Counted from the first letter of the stretch, positions 1-7,376 are shown. The stretch: 64,000 nt of DNA from an uncultured Prevotella sp. (GCA_900539625.1 UQCW01000004.1:1-64000); one strand, 5' to 3'. The notes: generated by a model not told the origin, from the letters alone. Translations and numbers: made by a program.

Positions 1-293
1 AATTGAACATGACTTTTTGGACACAAAGTTCGCCACATATTGGGGAACGTACAAGACGGTGGGTTTCGGATGGTTACGTTGTTTTGTATTGGGCCAACGC
101 GGCGTTGTTTTGTTGCCTCAATGTGGCGTTGTTCCGTCGCGTCGCAGCGTTGTTACGTCGCGTCTGCAATGCTCTTTGTTTTGCCCGTATGGGCGTGGGG
201 GCTTCGCGCCGTGCTGCCCTTCGTTTTGTAGGGGCAGTAGATTATGCAGTCGCAAGCACAGTAGAAGAAGACGGTTGGAATATCGTAAGATAA
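1..293. other. Gene-free start of window with degenerate GCGTTGTT repeats
   Basis: No convincing gene is seen. The sequence CGTTGTT recurs at about positions 77, 103, 127 and 148, followed by variants of TTGT or CGTCGCG, so spacing is irregular (21 to 26 bp). Short open frames cross the stretch in several phases and none resembles a known protein. One of them shows repeated Arg-Cys-x-Val-Ala-Ser residues, which simply mirrors the DNA repeat. Confidence 0.4.
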
Positions 294-329
294 ATACCCC
301 CGAAAGTCATGCTGAACTCTCGGGGGTAT
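294..329 (-). terminator. Rho-independent terminator of the flavoprotein gene
   Basis: A perfect 10-bp stem (ATACCCCCGA with TCGGGGGTAT, 294-303 and 320-329) lies 47 bp beyond the stop codon of the minus-strand gene. Read on the minus strand it is followed by TTATCTTA, a weak U-rich tail. Confidence 0.75.
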
Positions 330-375
330 GTAGATTCCTGATTTGTGGAGATGTTTGGAATCAGTATCAAAGCAT

Positions 376-2736
376 CTACTGTTGTGCATTGAGTTGCCGA
401 TCCATCGCTTCGGCAGCGTGTTTTCCGTCTCCCATAGCAAGAATGACAGTTGCTCCTCCTCTAACGATGTCTCCGCCAGCGTAGATCAGTGGAATTGAGG
501 TTTGCATATTGTCGTCGACTTCGATGGTGTTTTTCTTTCCCAGTTTTAAACCTTCGACAGACTTAGGGATAATTGGATTTGGAGATACTCCAATACTTAC
601 AATGACCAAGTCTGTTCCGAGCGTTTCGATTGCGCCAGGTATTGGCTCAGGGCGTTTTCTTCCAGAGCTGTCTGGTTCTCCAAGTCTCATCTTCTGAAGA
701 TTGACTTCTTTGACGTGTCCGCTTTCATCTGTTGTGTATGAAATTGGATTGTGAAGGGTGAGGAAACGCACGCCTTCTTCTTTTGCGTGGTGTACTTCTT
801 CTGCACGTGCAGGCATTTCTTCTTCAGAACGTCTGTATACAATTGTTGCGGTTTTCGCTCCCAGGCGTAGGGCAGTTCTAACAGAGTCCATTGCTGTATT
901 TCCTCCTCCAACAACGACAACATGTTTTCCGAATGGTACAGGAGTGTCACTTTCATCGTTGGAGGCATCCATCAAATTGACGCGTGTGAGGTATTCATTG
1001 GATGACATGACTCCAATGGCATTTTCACCAGGTATTCCCATAAAGTTGGGAAGTCCTGCTCCAGATCCAACAAAGATGCCTTTGTAGCCATTAGCCTTAA
1101 GTTCGTTGATTGAGATGGTTTTCCCAACGATGCAGTCTTTTACAAAAGTGACTCCTTGGGATTCAAGGCTTTTGATCTCGTGTTCAACGATGGTGTTGGG
1201 AAGTCTGAATTCAGGTATGCCATACTTCAAGACACCTCCGATTTCATGAAGCGCTTCGAATACTGTCACGGCATATCCTCTGCGTGTCATTTCACCAGCA
1301 AATGAAAGTCCAGCTGGGCCTGAACCGACAACGGCAACATGGGGTGCGTTAGTTGGTCGGTTCGATATAGGCGTTGATTTCGTGTGTTCTCTTTCGTAGT
1401 CAGCGGCAAATCTTTCCAAATATCCGATGGCCACAGCTTTGCCTCCGGTTTTAAGGTGGATACAGTGGCTTTCACATTGCTTTTCTTGTGGGCATACTCT
1501 GCCGCATACAGCAGGTAAAGCGCTTGTCTCTTTGATAGTTACACAGGCTTTTGCAAAATCGCCTTGTTCAATATGTTTGACAAAACGTGGTATGTCAATG
1601 CCGACAGGACAGCCCTGTACACATCCGGGATTATTGCAGTCCAAACATCTTTTGGCTTCCAGCTGTGCAGTCTGTGCATCAAATCCACGGTTTACTTCTT
1701 CTTTCAGTTCGTGTACACGTACCTCTGGCGCGAGTTCGTTCATCTGTTGTCGAGGAATGGCCATGCGCTCGCGTGGCGGCATGGACTTTCGTAGGGCCAC
1801 TCTCCATTCGGCATTTCGTGATTTGTCTTCATCTTCTGGCTGTGCCTGGCAATTTGTTTCATTGTATTCTCCTTCGTTTTTATTGTCAAGCTCTGCTGTG
1901 TCTACATGATGTGGGGTGGAGAGGTGCTCAGATAGTCTTGCTTCGTGTTCTTCAGAACTAAAGGCTTTCATGCGTTTGAGCATTTCATCGAAATCAACTT
2001 GGTGTCCGTCAAATTCCGGTCCGTCGACACATACGAATTTAGTAACGCCTCCAACCGTTATTCTGCAAGCGCCACACATACCCGTACCGTCTACCATGAT
2101 TGTATTAAGAGACACGTCTGTCGGGATTTCATATTTCTTTGTAAGCAGGCATACAAATTTCATCATGATGGCTGGGCCAATGACAAAGCATTTGTCAATC
2201 TTTTCCTTTTGGATAATATTTTCAATGCCCTCGGTTATCAAGCCTTTGTTGCCATACGAACCGTCATCGGTCATTATGACGAGTTCGTCGGAAATGGCCC
2301 GCATTTCTTTTTCCAGTATGATCAATTCTTTGGTTCTTCCGGCAAGGACTGTAACAACTCGGTTGCCAGCGGCTTTTAAGGCGGTTGCAATGGGGAGCAT
2401 GGGAGCAACACCAACACCACCACCTGCACAGATGACAGTGCCGAACTTGGCTATATGTGTTGGTTTTCCAAGTGGTCCGACAACATCGGCCAAACAATCT
2501 CCTACATTCATCGCACACAATTTGTCTGAGGAAACACCGACGCGCTGCACGACCAATGTAATCGTTCCTTTTGCAGTATCAGCTTCTGCAATGGTCAAAG
2601 GAATACGTTCGCCGTGTTTGTCAACTCGGATGATGACAAAATGGCCAGCTTTCCTGCTGCGTGCAATGGCTGGTGCTTTGATGACGAATTTATATACATT
2701 CTCGGAGAATTGTTGCTTGCTTAAAATTTCGTTCAT
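376..2736 (-). CDS. Fused FNR-like / GltD-like NAD(P)H oxidoreductase (NfnAB/SudAB type)
   Basis: 786-residue fusion of two proteins that are separate subunits in other bacteria. Residues 1-245 form a ferredoxin-NADP reductase-like domain (CAGGGVGVAP near 103-112) ending in a [2Fe-2S] motif with C221, C224 and C236; D216 sits where NfnA-type proteins use an Asp ligand. An acidic linker follows. Residues 330-786 are the glutamate-synthase-small-subunit fold: two cysteine clusters (C364, C367, C372, C376; C411, C415, C421, C425) for [4Fe-4S] centres, an FAD GSGPAG motif at 471, and a GGGNTAMD nucleotide motif. Known relatives are electron-bifurcating NADH-dependent ferredoxin:NADP oxidoreductase, sulfide dehydrogenase, or glutamate synthase beta chain. 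No glutamate synthase large subunit is adjacent, so the first two roles are favoured; this is inference. Confidence 0.88.
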   Translation of the reverse strand: MNEILSKQQFSENVYKFVIKAPAIARSRKAGHFVIIRVDKHGERIPLTIAEADTAKGTITLVVQRVGVSSDKLCAMNVGDCLADVVGPLGKPTHIAKFGTVICAGGGVGVAPMLPIATALKAAGNRVVTVLAGRTKELIILEKEMRAISDELVIMTDDGSYGNKGLITEGIENIIQKEKIDKCFVIGPAIMMKFVCLLTKKYEIPTDVSLNTIMVDGTGMCGACRITVGGVTKFVCVDGPEFDGHQVDFDEMLKRMKAFSSEEHEARLSEHLSTPHHVDTAELDNKNEGEYNETNCQAQPEDEDKSRNAEWRVALRKSMPPRERMAIPRQQMNELAPEVRVHELKEEVNRGFDAQTAQLEAKRCLDCNNPGCVQGCPVGIDIPRFVKHIEQGDFAKACVTIKETSALPAVCGRVCPQEKQCESHCIHLKTGGKAVAIGYLERFAADYEREHTKSTPISNRPTNAPHVAVVGSGPAGLSFAGEMTRRGYAVTVFEALHEIGGVLKYGIPEFRLPNTIVEHEIKSLESQGVTFVKDCIVGKTISINELKANGYKGIFVGSGAGLPNFMGIPGENAIGVMSSNEYLTRVNLMDASNDESDTPVPFGKHVVVVGGGNTAMDSVRTALRLGAKTATIVYRRSEEEMPARAEEVHHAKEEGVRFLTLHNPISYTTDESGHVKEVNLQKMRLGEPDSSGRKRPEPIPGAIETLGTDLVIVSIGVSPNPIIPKSVEGLKLGKKNTIEVDDNMQTSIPLIYAGGDIVRGGATVILAMGDGKHAAEAMDRQLNAQQ

Positions 2737-2813
2737 GGTTGATGAAGTATAAGGTTAGGTTCTTGTTGGGATTCTTGTTGTTGGACAAGAGTCGTTCTGC
2801 TTGATAGCAATGG

Positions 2814-2821
2814 CAAATATA
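2814..2821 (-). promoter_or_regulatory. Candidate -7 box for the flavoprotein gene
   Basis: TATATTTG on the minus strand fits the Bacteroidetes TAnnTTTG box and lies 78 bp upstream of the start codon. No clear TTTG is seen at -33, so support is partial. Confidence 0.45.
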
Positions 2822-2877
2822 CAAATTTTTTCAAGAGGTTTAAGTCTTACGGGAGATAAAAACTTTTCGGTTTTGTT

Positions 2878-2908
2878 TTTGTTGTGTGGGGGGCTTGTGC
2901 TATCTTTG
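2878..2908 (+). promoter_or_regulatory. Bacteroidetes-type promoter entering the 73-bp repeat
   Basis: TTTG (2878-2881), 19 bp, then TATCTTTG (2901-2908) is a full match to the Bacteroidetes sigma-ABfr pattern. It points towards cdd, whose start is about 205 bp downstream. The same TATCTTTG recurs at 2974 and 3047 because it belongs to the tandem repeat. Confidence 0.65.
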
Positions 2909-3054
2909 CATAAGATAGGCATCACCTCGGCAAAGCGTTCAAGCAAGCTTGACGCTCTGCTCTCGGTTCGCACTATCTTTGCATAAGATAGGCATCACCT
3001 TGGCATAGCGTTCAAGCAAGCTTGACGCTCTGCTCTCGGTTCGCACTATCTTTG
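2900..3054 (+). repeat. 73-bp tandem repeat, about 2.1 copies, carrying promoter boxes
   Basis: Two near-identical 73-bp units (phase markers TATCTTTG at 2901, 2974 and 3047) differ at only a few bases. Each unit holds a TATCTTTG box and an imperfect palindrome, GCGTTCAAGC then GCTTGACGC. The third copy stops after TATCTTTG and leads into the 60-bp leader of cdd. The repeat therefore triples a potential -7 element; only the first copy has an exact TTTG 19 bp upstream, the others having TTGAC about 21 bp upstream. Confidence 0.85.
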
Positions 3055-3114
3055 ACATCCTATTTAGAGCCAGAATTTAAAATCAAATTTTCAAACTAAC
3101 CTAAAATAGATATT

Positions 3115-3594
3115 ATGGAGAGGTTGTCATTAAATATAAGTTATGTGTCTTGTGCATTTGAGGATTTGTCTTCAGAGGACGCAGCGTTGGTGGTCCGTGC
3201 AAAGGAAATGTGTGAACATTCGTATGCTCCTTATTCAAAGTTTTGTGTAGGGGCAGCGGTTAGCCTGGATAATGGTGAGGTGGTGTGCGGCAGCAATCAG
3301 GAAAATGCCGCCTATCCCTCCGGTACGTGTGCTGAACGCTGTACAATGTTTTATGCTAATGCCAGATACCCGGAGGCAACCCCTTTGGTAATTGCGATAG
3401 CGGCTAAGAACGAGAAAGGTCAGTTTACGCCAACACCTATAACGCCTTGTGGCGCTTGTCGGCAGGTCTTGATAGAGACGCAGCATCGCTATAACCATTC
3501 TTTGCGGGTTTTGCTTTATGGTGCGAACCGTGTTTATTGTCTGGATTCGGTTAGCGATTTGCTGCCGTTCCAATTTGATGCAGATGCCTTGTAG
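3115..3594 (+). CDS. cdd: Cytidine deaminase
   Basis: 159 residues, the usual length of the small tetrameric cytidine deaminases that convert cytidine and deoxycytidine to uridine and deoxyuridine in pyrimidine salvage. The zinc site is complete: C72-A-E74, with E74 as proton shuttle, and P-C112-G-A-C115-R-Q. The substrate region NQENAAYPSG at 61-70 precedes it. The start ATG at 3115 gives an N-terminal helix of normal length. No Shine-Dalgarno sequence is present. The gene stands alone, divergent from the flavoprotein gene, and is probably transcribed from boxes in the 73-bp repeat. Cytosolic. Confidence 0.95.
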   Translation: MERLSLNISYVSCAFEDLSSEDAALVVRAKEMCEHSYAPYSKFCVGAAVSLDNGEVVCGSNQENAAYPSGTCAERCTMFYANARYPEATPLVIAIAAKNEKGQFTPTPITPCGACRQVLIETQHRYNHSLRVLLYGANRVYCLDSVSDLLPFQFDADAL

Positions 3595-3713
3595 TGCAAG
3601 ATGCTTGTCGTGTTGCTCGTTTTCTTGGGAGGAGGGCGAAAATAAAATCGGATTTATTTGCTCCTTCTCTTGGTTTGCAGTAACTTCGCACTCCGAAATC
3701 AAAATGAAAGAAT

Positions 3714-4196
3714 ATGAATAACGAGTGGTTTGAATGTAAGATCAAATACGAGAAGACCATGGAGAATGGTCTCGTGAAGAAAGTGAATGAGCCCTATTTG
3801 GTTGATGCTTTGAGTTTTACCGAGGCAGAAAAAAGAATTATAGATGAGGTCTCTCCTTTCATGACAGGTGAGTTTCAGGTGTCAGACATTAAGCGTGCCC
3901 GTTATGCAGAGTTCTTTGAAACAATAGAGGAAAGTGCCGACCGTTGGTTTAAGGCTAAGTTGGTTTTCATTACGCTTGATGAAAAAAGCGGGAAGGAAAA
4001 GAAGACATCTCAAAACGTGTTGATCCAGGCTGCAGATTTGCGAGGTGCGATTGACCGCCTCGACGAGGGGATGAAGGGTTCTATGATGGACTATACAATT
4101 GCTTCTGTTATGGAAACTCCCATTATGGATGTGTTTAAATACAAGCAGTCTCCTGAGTTTGAGAACAAGGAGGCAAAGCCTGAATATGAACAGTAA
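3714..4196 (+). CDS. DUF4494 domain-containing protein
   Basis: 160-residue soluble protein matching the Bacteroidetes family DUF4494: N-terminal NNEWFECKIKYEK, a central SDIKRARYAEFFE segment, and a charged C-terminus. No signal peptide or membrane segment is visible. In this phylum the family commonly sits next to the YggS gene, as here, with yggS starting about 180 bp downstream. Function is unknown; co-occurrence with a PLP-homeostasis protein is the only clue. The preceding gap after cdd (about 120 bp) has no clear terminator, so co-transcription with cdd cannot be excluded. Confidence 0.85.
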   Translation: MNNEWFECKIKYEKTMENGLVKKVNEPYLVDALSFTEAEKRIIDEVSPFMTGEFQVSDIKRARYAEFFETIEESADRWFKAKLVFITLDEKSGKEKKTSQNVLIQAADLRGAIDRLDEGMKGSMMDYTIASVMETPIMDVFKYKQSPEFENKEAKPEYEQ

Positions 4197-4217
4197 GTAG
4201 TTGAAATTAATAGCGAT

Positions 4218-4337
4218 ATGAGCAATTTCGAGAACATCGTAATTGGTTTTCCTGAACCGGTCAAGATGGCTCGGGGGCGTTCTGTTGCCTTTATTGAAAA
4301 TATGAAATCCAAAAAACAGCCATTATGCTCGCGATAG
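4218..4337 (+). CDS. Possible 39-residue small protein
   Basis: An ATG 21 bp after the DUF4494 stop opens a 39-codon frame ending in TAG. The peptide begins MSNFENIVIGFPEPVK and is basic towards its C-terminus (KMKSKKQPLCSR region), with no membrane segment. I do not recognise it. In its favour: position directly behind a gene on the same strand and protein-like composition. Against it: its last codons lie inside the terminator hairpin that follows. It may be a real small protein or chance. Confidence 0.25.
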   Translation: MSNFENIVIGFPEPVKMARGRSVAFIENMKSKKQPLCSR

Positions 4338-4354
4338 AGTCATGGCCGTTTTTT
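4311..4354 (+). terminator. Rho-independent terminator between DUF4494 and yggS
   Basis: AAAAAACAGCCAT (4311-4323) pairs with ATGGCCGTTTTTT (4342-4354) with one mismatch, and the U-tract continues into TTTTTGTTT. It ends the upstream transcription unit 26 bp before the yggS start, so yggS must have its own promoter or rely on readthrough. Confidence 0.75.
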
Positions 4355-4379
4355 GGCTTTTTTGTTTAACGATATTATT

Positions 4380-5051
4380 ATGACAGAGATTCAGAGACGG
4401 CTGTCTGAAACGATGGCCGGACTGCCCGGAAACGTAACGCTGGTGGCGGTCTCAAAATTCCATCCAGTGTCTTCTTTACAGGAGGCTTATGATGGCGGAG
4501 CGCGAATCTTCGGGGAGAGTCGCGCACAGGAGTTGGTGGCAAAGCATGAGGTTCTTCCAACAGATATAGAGTGGCATTTCATTGGACATCTGCAGCCCAA
4601 CAAAGTTAAATATATTGCTCCATTTATTTCATTGATTCATGCAGCAGATTCCCATAAGCTATTATTGGAGATTGACAAGCAAGCACGCCGTTGTGATCGC
4701 GTCATTCCTTGTTTGCTCCAACTTCATGTCGCTCAGGAAGAGACTAAGTTTGGGTTTACGGTTGATGAGTGTAGAGCATATCTCGAAAGTGGCGAATGGC
4801 GTGAACTCCATCATGTGAATATATGTGGCTTGATGTGCATGGCATCAAACACGGATGATGAAAACCGCATACGTCGTGATTTCCACACTGCCTATGAATT
4901 TTACAAAGAGGCCAAGTCGCTCTACTTTTCAGACAGGCCGGAATTTTGTGAACGTTCATGGGGGATGAGTGGCGATTACAAGATTGCGATTGAAGAGGGA
5001 AGTACGATGGTCAGAATCGGAACCCACATATTTGGAGAGAGAGAATATTAA
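4380..5051 (+). CDS. yggS: YggS/PROSC-family pyridoxal phosphate homeostasis protein
   Basis: 223 residues from the ATG at 4380; an upstream TTG at 4353 in the same frame falls inside the terminator tail and is unlikely. The fold is the alanine-racemase-like TIM barrel that binds PLP without known catalysis. K26 in AVSKFHP is the expected Schiff-base lysine, and the C-terminal RIGTHIFGERE loop is the phosphate-binding signature. Other family marks: GESRAQEL, WHFIGHLQPNK and the GMSGDY segment. It buffers free PLP and affects amino-acid metabolism. Cytosolic; last protein gene before the tRNA cluster. Confidence 0.93.
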   Translation: MTEIQRRLSETMAGLPGNVTLVAVSKFHPVSSLQEAYDGGARIFGESRAQELVAKHEVLPTDIEWHFIGHLQPNKVKYIAPFISLIHAADSHKLLLEIDKQARRCDRVIPCLLQLHVAQEETKFGFTVDECRAYLESGEWRELHHVNICGLMCMASNTDDENRIRRDFHTAYEFYKEAKSLYFSDRPEFCERSWGMSGDYKIAIEEGSTMVRIGTHIFGEREY

Positions 5052-5171
5052 AGAATAAAGGTTAGCGCTGCTGTTTGCAAACTGAAAATGCCATGAAAAG
5101 GTGCTATATCATGACTTTATGGAGTGCTCTGAAAAAAATAATAGCAGGCATGAAAAAAATAGCGCAAAAGC

Positions 5172-5202
5172 TTTGGTGGTATAATAAAAAATTGTAACTT
5201 TG
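5172..5202 (+). promoter_or_regulatory. Promoter of the tRNA-Asp/tRNA-Arg unit
   Basis: TTTG (5172-5175), 19 bp, then TAACTTTG (5195-5202): an exact Bacteroidetes promoter, 48 bp upstream of tRNA-Asp. Confidence 0.85.
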
Positions 5203-5250
5203 CACACGCAATCAAGAGAGATAGCGAAGTTAAAATAAAGAGAACACAAT

Positions 5251-5327
5251 GGTGCGTTAGTTCAGCTGGTTAGAATACATGCCTGTCACGCATGGGGTCA
5301 CGGGTTCGAGTCCCGTACGCACCGCCA
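5251..5327 (+). tRNA. tRNA-Asp (GTC)
   Basis: Complete cloverleaf. The acceptor stem GGTGCGT pairs with ACGCACC, the anticodon loop CTGTCAC places GTC at 5285-5287, and the T-arm has GTTCGAGTC. The discriminator base is G and the CCA tail is encoded (5325-5327). Confidence 0.97.
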
Positions 5328-5330
5328 ACT

Positions 5331-5404
5331 GGCTCCTTAGCTCAACTGAATAGAGCATTTGACTACGGATCAAAAGGTTATAGGTTTGAATCCTATAGGA
5401 GTCA
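5331..5404 (+). tRNA. tRNA-Arg (ACG)
   Basis: The acceptor GGCTCCT pairs with AGGAGTC (one G-T pair), the anticodon loop CTACGGA gives ACG at 5365-5367, and the T-loop is TTTGAAT. It starts 3 bp after tRNA-Asp. Discriminator A; no CCA is encoded, unlike its neighbour. The A34 is expected to become inosine and read CGU, CGC and CGA. Confidence 0.93.
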
Positions 5405-5445
5405 CTTCTCTATTTCTGAAGTTTTTCTTCAGAAGAAAAATTATA

Positions 5446-5485
5446 ATGTGGTATCTGCAAAAATGCAGATACCACATTTTTTTTG
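5446..5485 (+). terminator. Rho-independent terminator after the tRNAs
   Basis: A perfect 14-bp stem (5446-5459 with 5464-5477), an AAAA loop and then eight T residues. It closes the two-tRNA transcript. Confidence 0.95.
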
Positions 5486-5668
5486 TTGTTCTGTGGTTTG
5501 ATTTTAAAGGAGTATTTAAAAATCTTTAGACCTATCAATCTCCTAATTGGATATTACGACAATCGCGCCAGAAGCCAGGGGAATATCGGTATAAATCCAC
5601 TACATCGTGTAAGCGACATGGCAACACCTAATGAAACATGGTGCAACGTCCCCAATAAATCAATTTCT

Positions 5669-5823
5669 ATATTTGTTAGCGAACGCCGTCCCAGATGCGA
5701 CCGTATCTCGCCCCAGACGCGGGCGTATCTCCTCCCAGATGAGTTCGTTTCTCGACCCTGATGCGGTTGTATCTCGTCCCAGATGCGGTCGAGTCTCCTC
5801 CCAGATGCGCTAAAAAGCATAGG
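5669..5823 (+). repeat. 22-bp dyad-repeat array, copy 1, with inverted ends
   Basis: Five full 22-bp units and a partial sixth run from 5688 to about 5810. Each unit is a 16-bp imperfect dyad (first unit AGATGCGACCGTATCT) plus a 6-bp spacer of the NNTCCC type. The left end TTTGTTAGCGAACG (5673-5686) is echoed in inverted, degraded form at the right end (GCGCTAAAAAG, about 5807-5817). The surrounding gap from 5486 to 6013 otherwise shows no gene; open frames through the array differ in phase and are low in complexity. Related arrays lie at 34912 and 57101. Confidence 0.85.
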
Positions 5824-6013
5824 CCTTGAAATACGAGGAATAATGCGGCTAACATCAACTGTCGTAGCAAGGAAACGCTGACAAAGAAAACTTCTGAGGA
5901 ATGCCGTTTCAAAAGCGACAAGACTTTATTTGAGGATGAAGATTCACGCCCCTTCTAAATTTCAAAATAAACTAATCCATCTTATTTATTAAACCACATA
6001 AAATTTCACAACA

Positions 6014-6274
6014 ATGGCTGAATTTAATAACAAGAAAGCAAATGAGATTATGAACGGAGTTATCGATTTCAACACAAACGATTTCGCCCAGTGCCTTAAC
6101 CAAATGGCTCTCGTAAGAGAAAACGTTTATCAGATTCTCAGTAAGACTTACCCAGAAGAGGAGGTTGAACGCATGATGGATAATTTCAATTTTGATTATC
6201 ACTTCGGCAAGTTGATTGAATCGCTTGGCTTGCTTCAATGGGAGCAAGTTAAGCAAAAGACGTTAGTCGGCTAA
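6014..6274 (+). CDS. Small hypothetical protein (86 aa)
   Basis: 86-residue acidic, helix-rich soluble protein with no signal peptide, membrane segment or recognised motif; I do not know the family. It is bounded upstream by the dyad-repeat gap and downstream by a strong hairpin, so it is its own transcription unit. The frame starts with ATG after an A/T-rich, SD-less leader typical of this phylum. Composition (many Asn, Glu, Met) looks like a real protein. Confidence 0.65.
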   Translation: MAEFNNKKANEIMNGVIDFNTNDFAQCLNQMALVRENVYQILSKTYPEEEVERMMDNFNFDYHFGKLIESLGLLQWEQVKQKTLVG

Positions 6275-6282
6275 GCAAAGAG

Positions 6283-6320
6283 AATGCGGCACGCTGGCGG
6301 ATTGACTGGCGTGCCGCATT
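6283..6320. terminator. Strong hairpin, putative terminator
   Basis: AATGCGGCACGC (6283-6294) and GCGTGCCGCATT (6309-6320) pair perfectly, just after the 86-residue gene. The following plus-strand sequence is GCTCTTAAAA, so the U-tract is poor. Confidence 0.6.
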
Positions 6321-6407
6321 GCTCTTAAAAAAAACAACAGGAAATAGTGTAGACTACAGCATAATTTCCTACATTTGCGCTGTAAACATTAAGGACAACA
6401 ATTAAAT

Positions 6408-6644
6408 ATGTATGTTATGGAAACGATTTTTGACCACAATATAACGGAGGAGGAACGCCATAAACTTATAGGTACTATGAGTGAAAAAGAATTTCTTAGG
6501 GGTTTAGATAAAGATACTTCAAATGGATTTTTAGCGCGATTGTACTTGTTTCGTGGTGATAAAGAAAGGATGATGGTATATGCAAATAAATTACCAGAAA
6601 ATATGAAACAGGATTTTCTTTATTTATTGTCACCTTATGATTGA
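6408..6644 (+). CDS. Small hypothetical protein (78 aa)
   Basis: 78-residue soluble protein starting MYVMETIFDHN; the second ATG at 6417 is an equally possible start. The segment FLRGLDKDTSNGFLARLYLF looks like a folded, conserved domain, but I do not recognise a family. It is A/T-richer than the surrounding core genes. It converges with, and overlaps by 10 bp, the truncated metallopeptidase-like gene on the other strand. A TACATTTG box (6370-6377) upstream could serve as -7 element. Probably cargo of a former mobile element; an immunity or antitoxin role is only speculation. Confidence 0.55.
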   Translation: MYVMETIFDHNITEEERHKLIGTMSEKEFLRGLDKDTSNGFLARLYLFRGDKERMMVYANKLPENMKQDFLYLLSPYD

Positions 6645-7300
6645 TATAATTTTTCCCTAAAGTATTGAGGATTAACCCAAATATCATATATGATATTGTC
6701 ATATATATCCTTCTTGATTTTATTTCTTAGCATCCTTTCATATAAAACATTATGAAAATCATCATAGTAAGTATCATCTAACATCTTGCCTATCTTCTTT
6801 GCTGCAACGCCTTGGCTAATGCCAAAATGCTTGAGCAAAGTTTGGAAATTGACGGAATTGCTGTAATAGCCAATTCCGTTTTTTCTTATCTCCTTATGAT
6901 GTGTAGCCCTTCCTCCGAATTTTGCAACGAACTGAGGGTAGGTCTGTCGTGCATAAAACTCATTTAATGACTCCATCAACGGAACAGCATCACTAACCTT
7001 ACCATTTCTCCACGCCTTTGAATGACAATGCAACAATTCATGCCAAACGGTCTCCATTGCGGTTTCCTGCATTAAAGTCATTTCTTTGTTATTCGCAATA
7101 GAGTGAAATGCTCCCTTCAACTCCTTCATCATATTAAAACCGTTTATTTCCTTGTTTGAGAAATAGAATTTAAATCCATTGCGCAATCTCTCAGTTCCAG
7201 CCACCTTATCACAGCTAAAGACAATGTCCCTTATCCCGAACTCGCGTTCATACGTCTTTTGGTTGATAAATGTGACCTGAATGGGATGCTTATAAAACGC
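6635..7300 (-). pseudogene. 5'-truncated HExxH metallopeptidase-like gene, probable mobile-element remnant
   Basis: An open frame of 221 codons runs from an in-frame TAG at 7301-7303 to the stop at 6635. The first possible initiators are a GTG at 7204 (189 aa) and, further in, ATG codons; the 32 in-frame codons before the GTG also read like protein (HPIQVTFINQKTYERE), so the true 5' part appears lost. The protein has HELLH, a zinc-peptidase-like HExxH, followed about 30 residues later by ESLNEFYARQ, which could supply the third ligand. Such domains occur in proteins of phages and integrative elements. The gene ends against a terminator and has no visible promoter. Confidence is moderate that it is broken and low on function. 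Confidence 0.55.
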
Positions 7301-7331
7301 CTACTTATTTTGTCGTTATTGTCGTAGGGCA

Positions 7332-7376
7332 AAAAAAAGATGTGTATCGCTAAAGATAGGATACACATCTTTTTTT
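7332..7376. terminator. Bidirectional rho-independent terminator
   Basis: A 16-bp perfect stem, AAAAAAAGATGTGTAT (7332-7347) with ATACACATCTTTTTTT (7361-7376), T-rich on both strands. It sits 80 bp beyond the end of the minus-strand metalloprotease gene, which it most likely terminates. Confidence 0.85.

Noticed and set aside
3..484. Overlapping frames at the window start
   Set aside because: They follow the DNA repeat in several phases and lack initiation context or family features.
1916..2752. 278-residue frame on the plus strand
   Set aside because: Antisense to the flavoprotein gene, whose domains are unmistakable; the antisense product has no family features.
5688..5810. The 22-bp arrays as CRISPR
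   Set aside because: The period is too short and there are no unique spacers between constant repeats; the 6-bp gaps are themselves conserved. No cas gene is present.
5325..7300. Attachment-site duplication of the tRNA 3' end
   Set aside because: No second copy of the tRNA-Asp or tRNA-Arg 3' end was found downstream.
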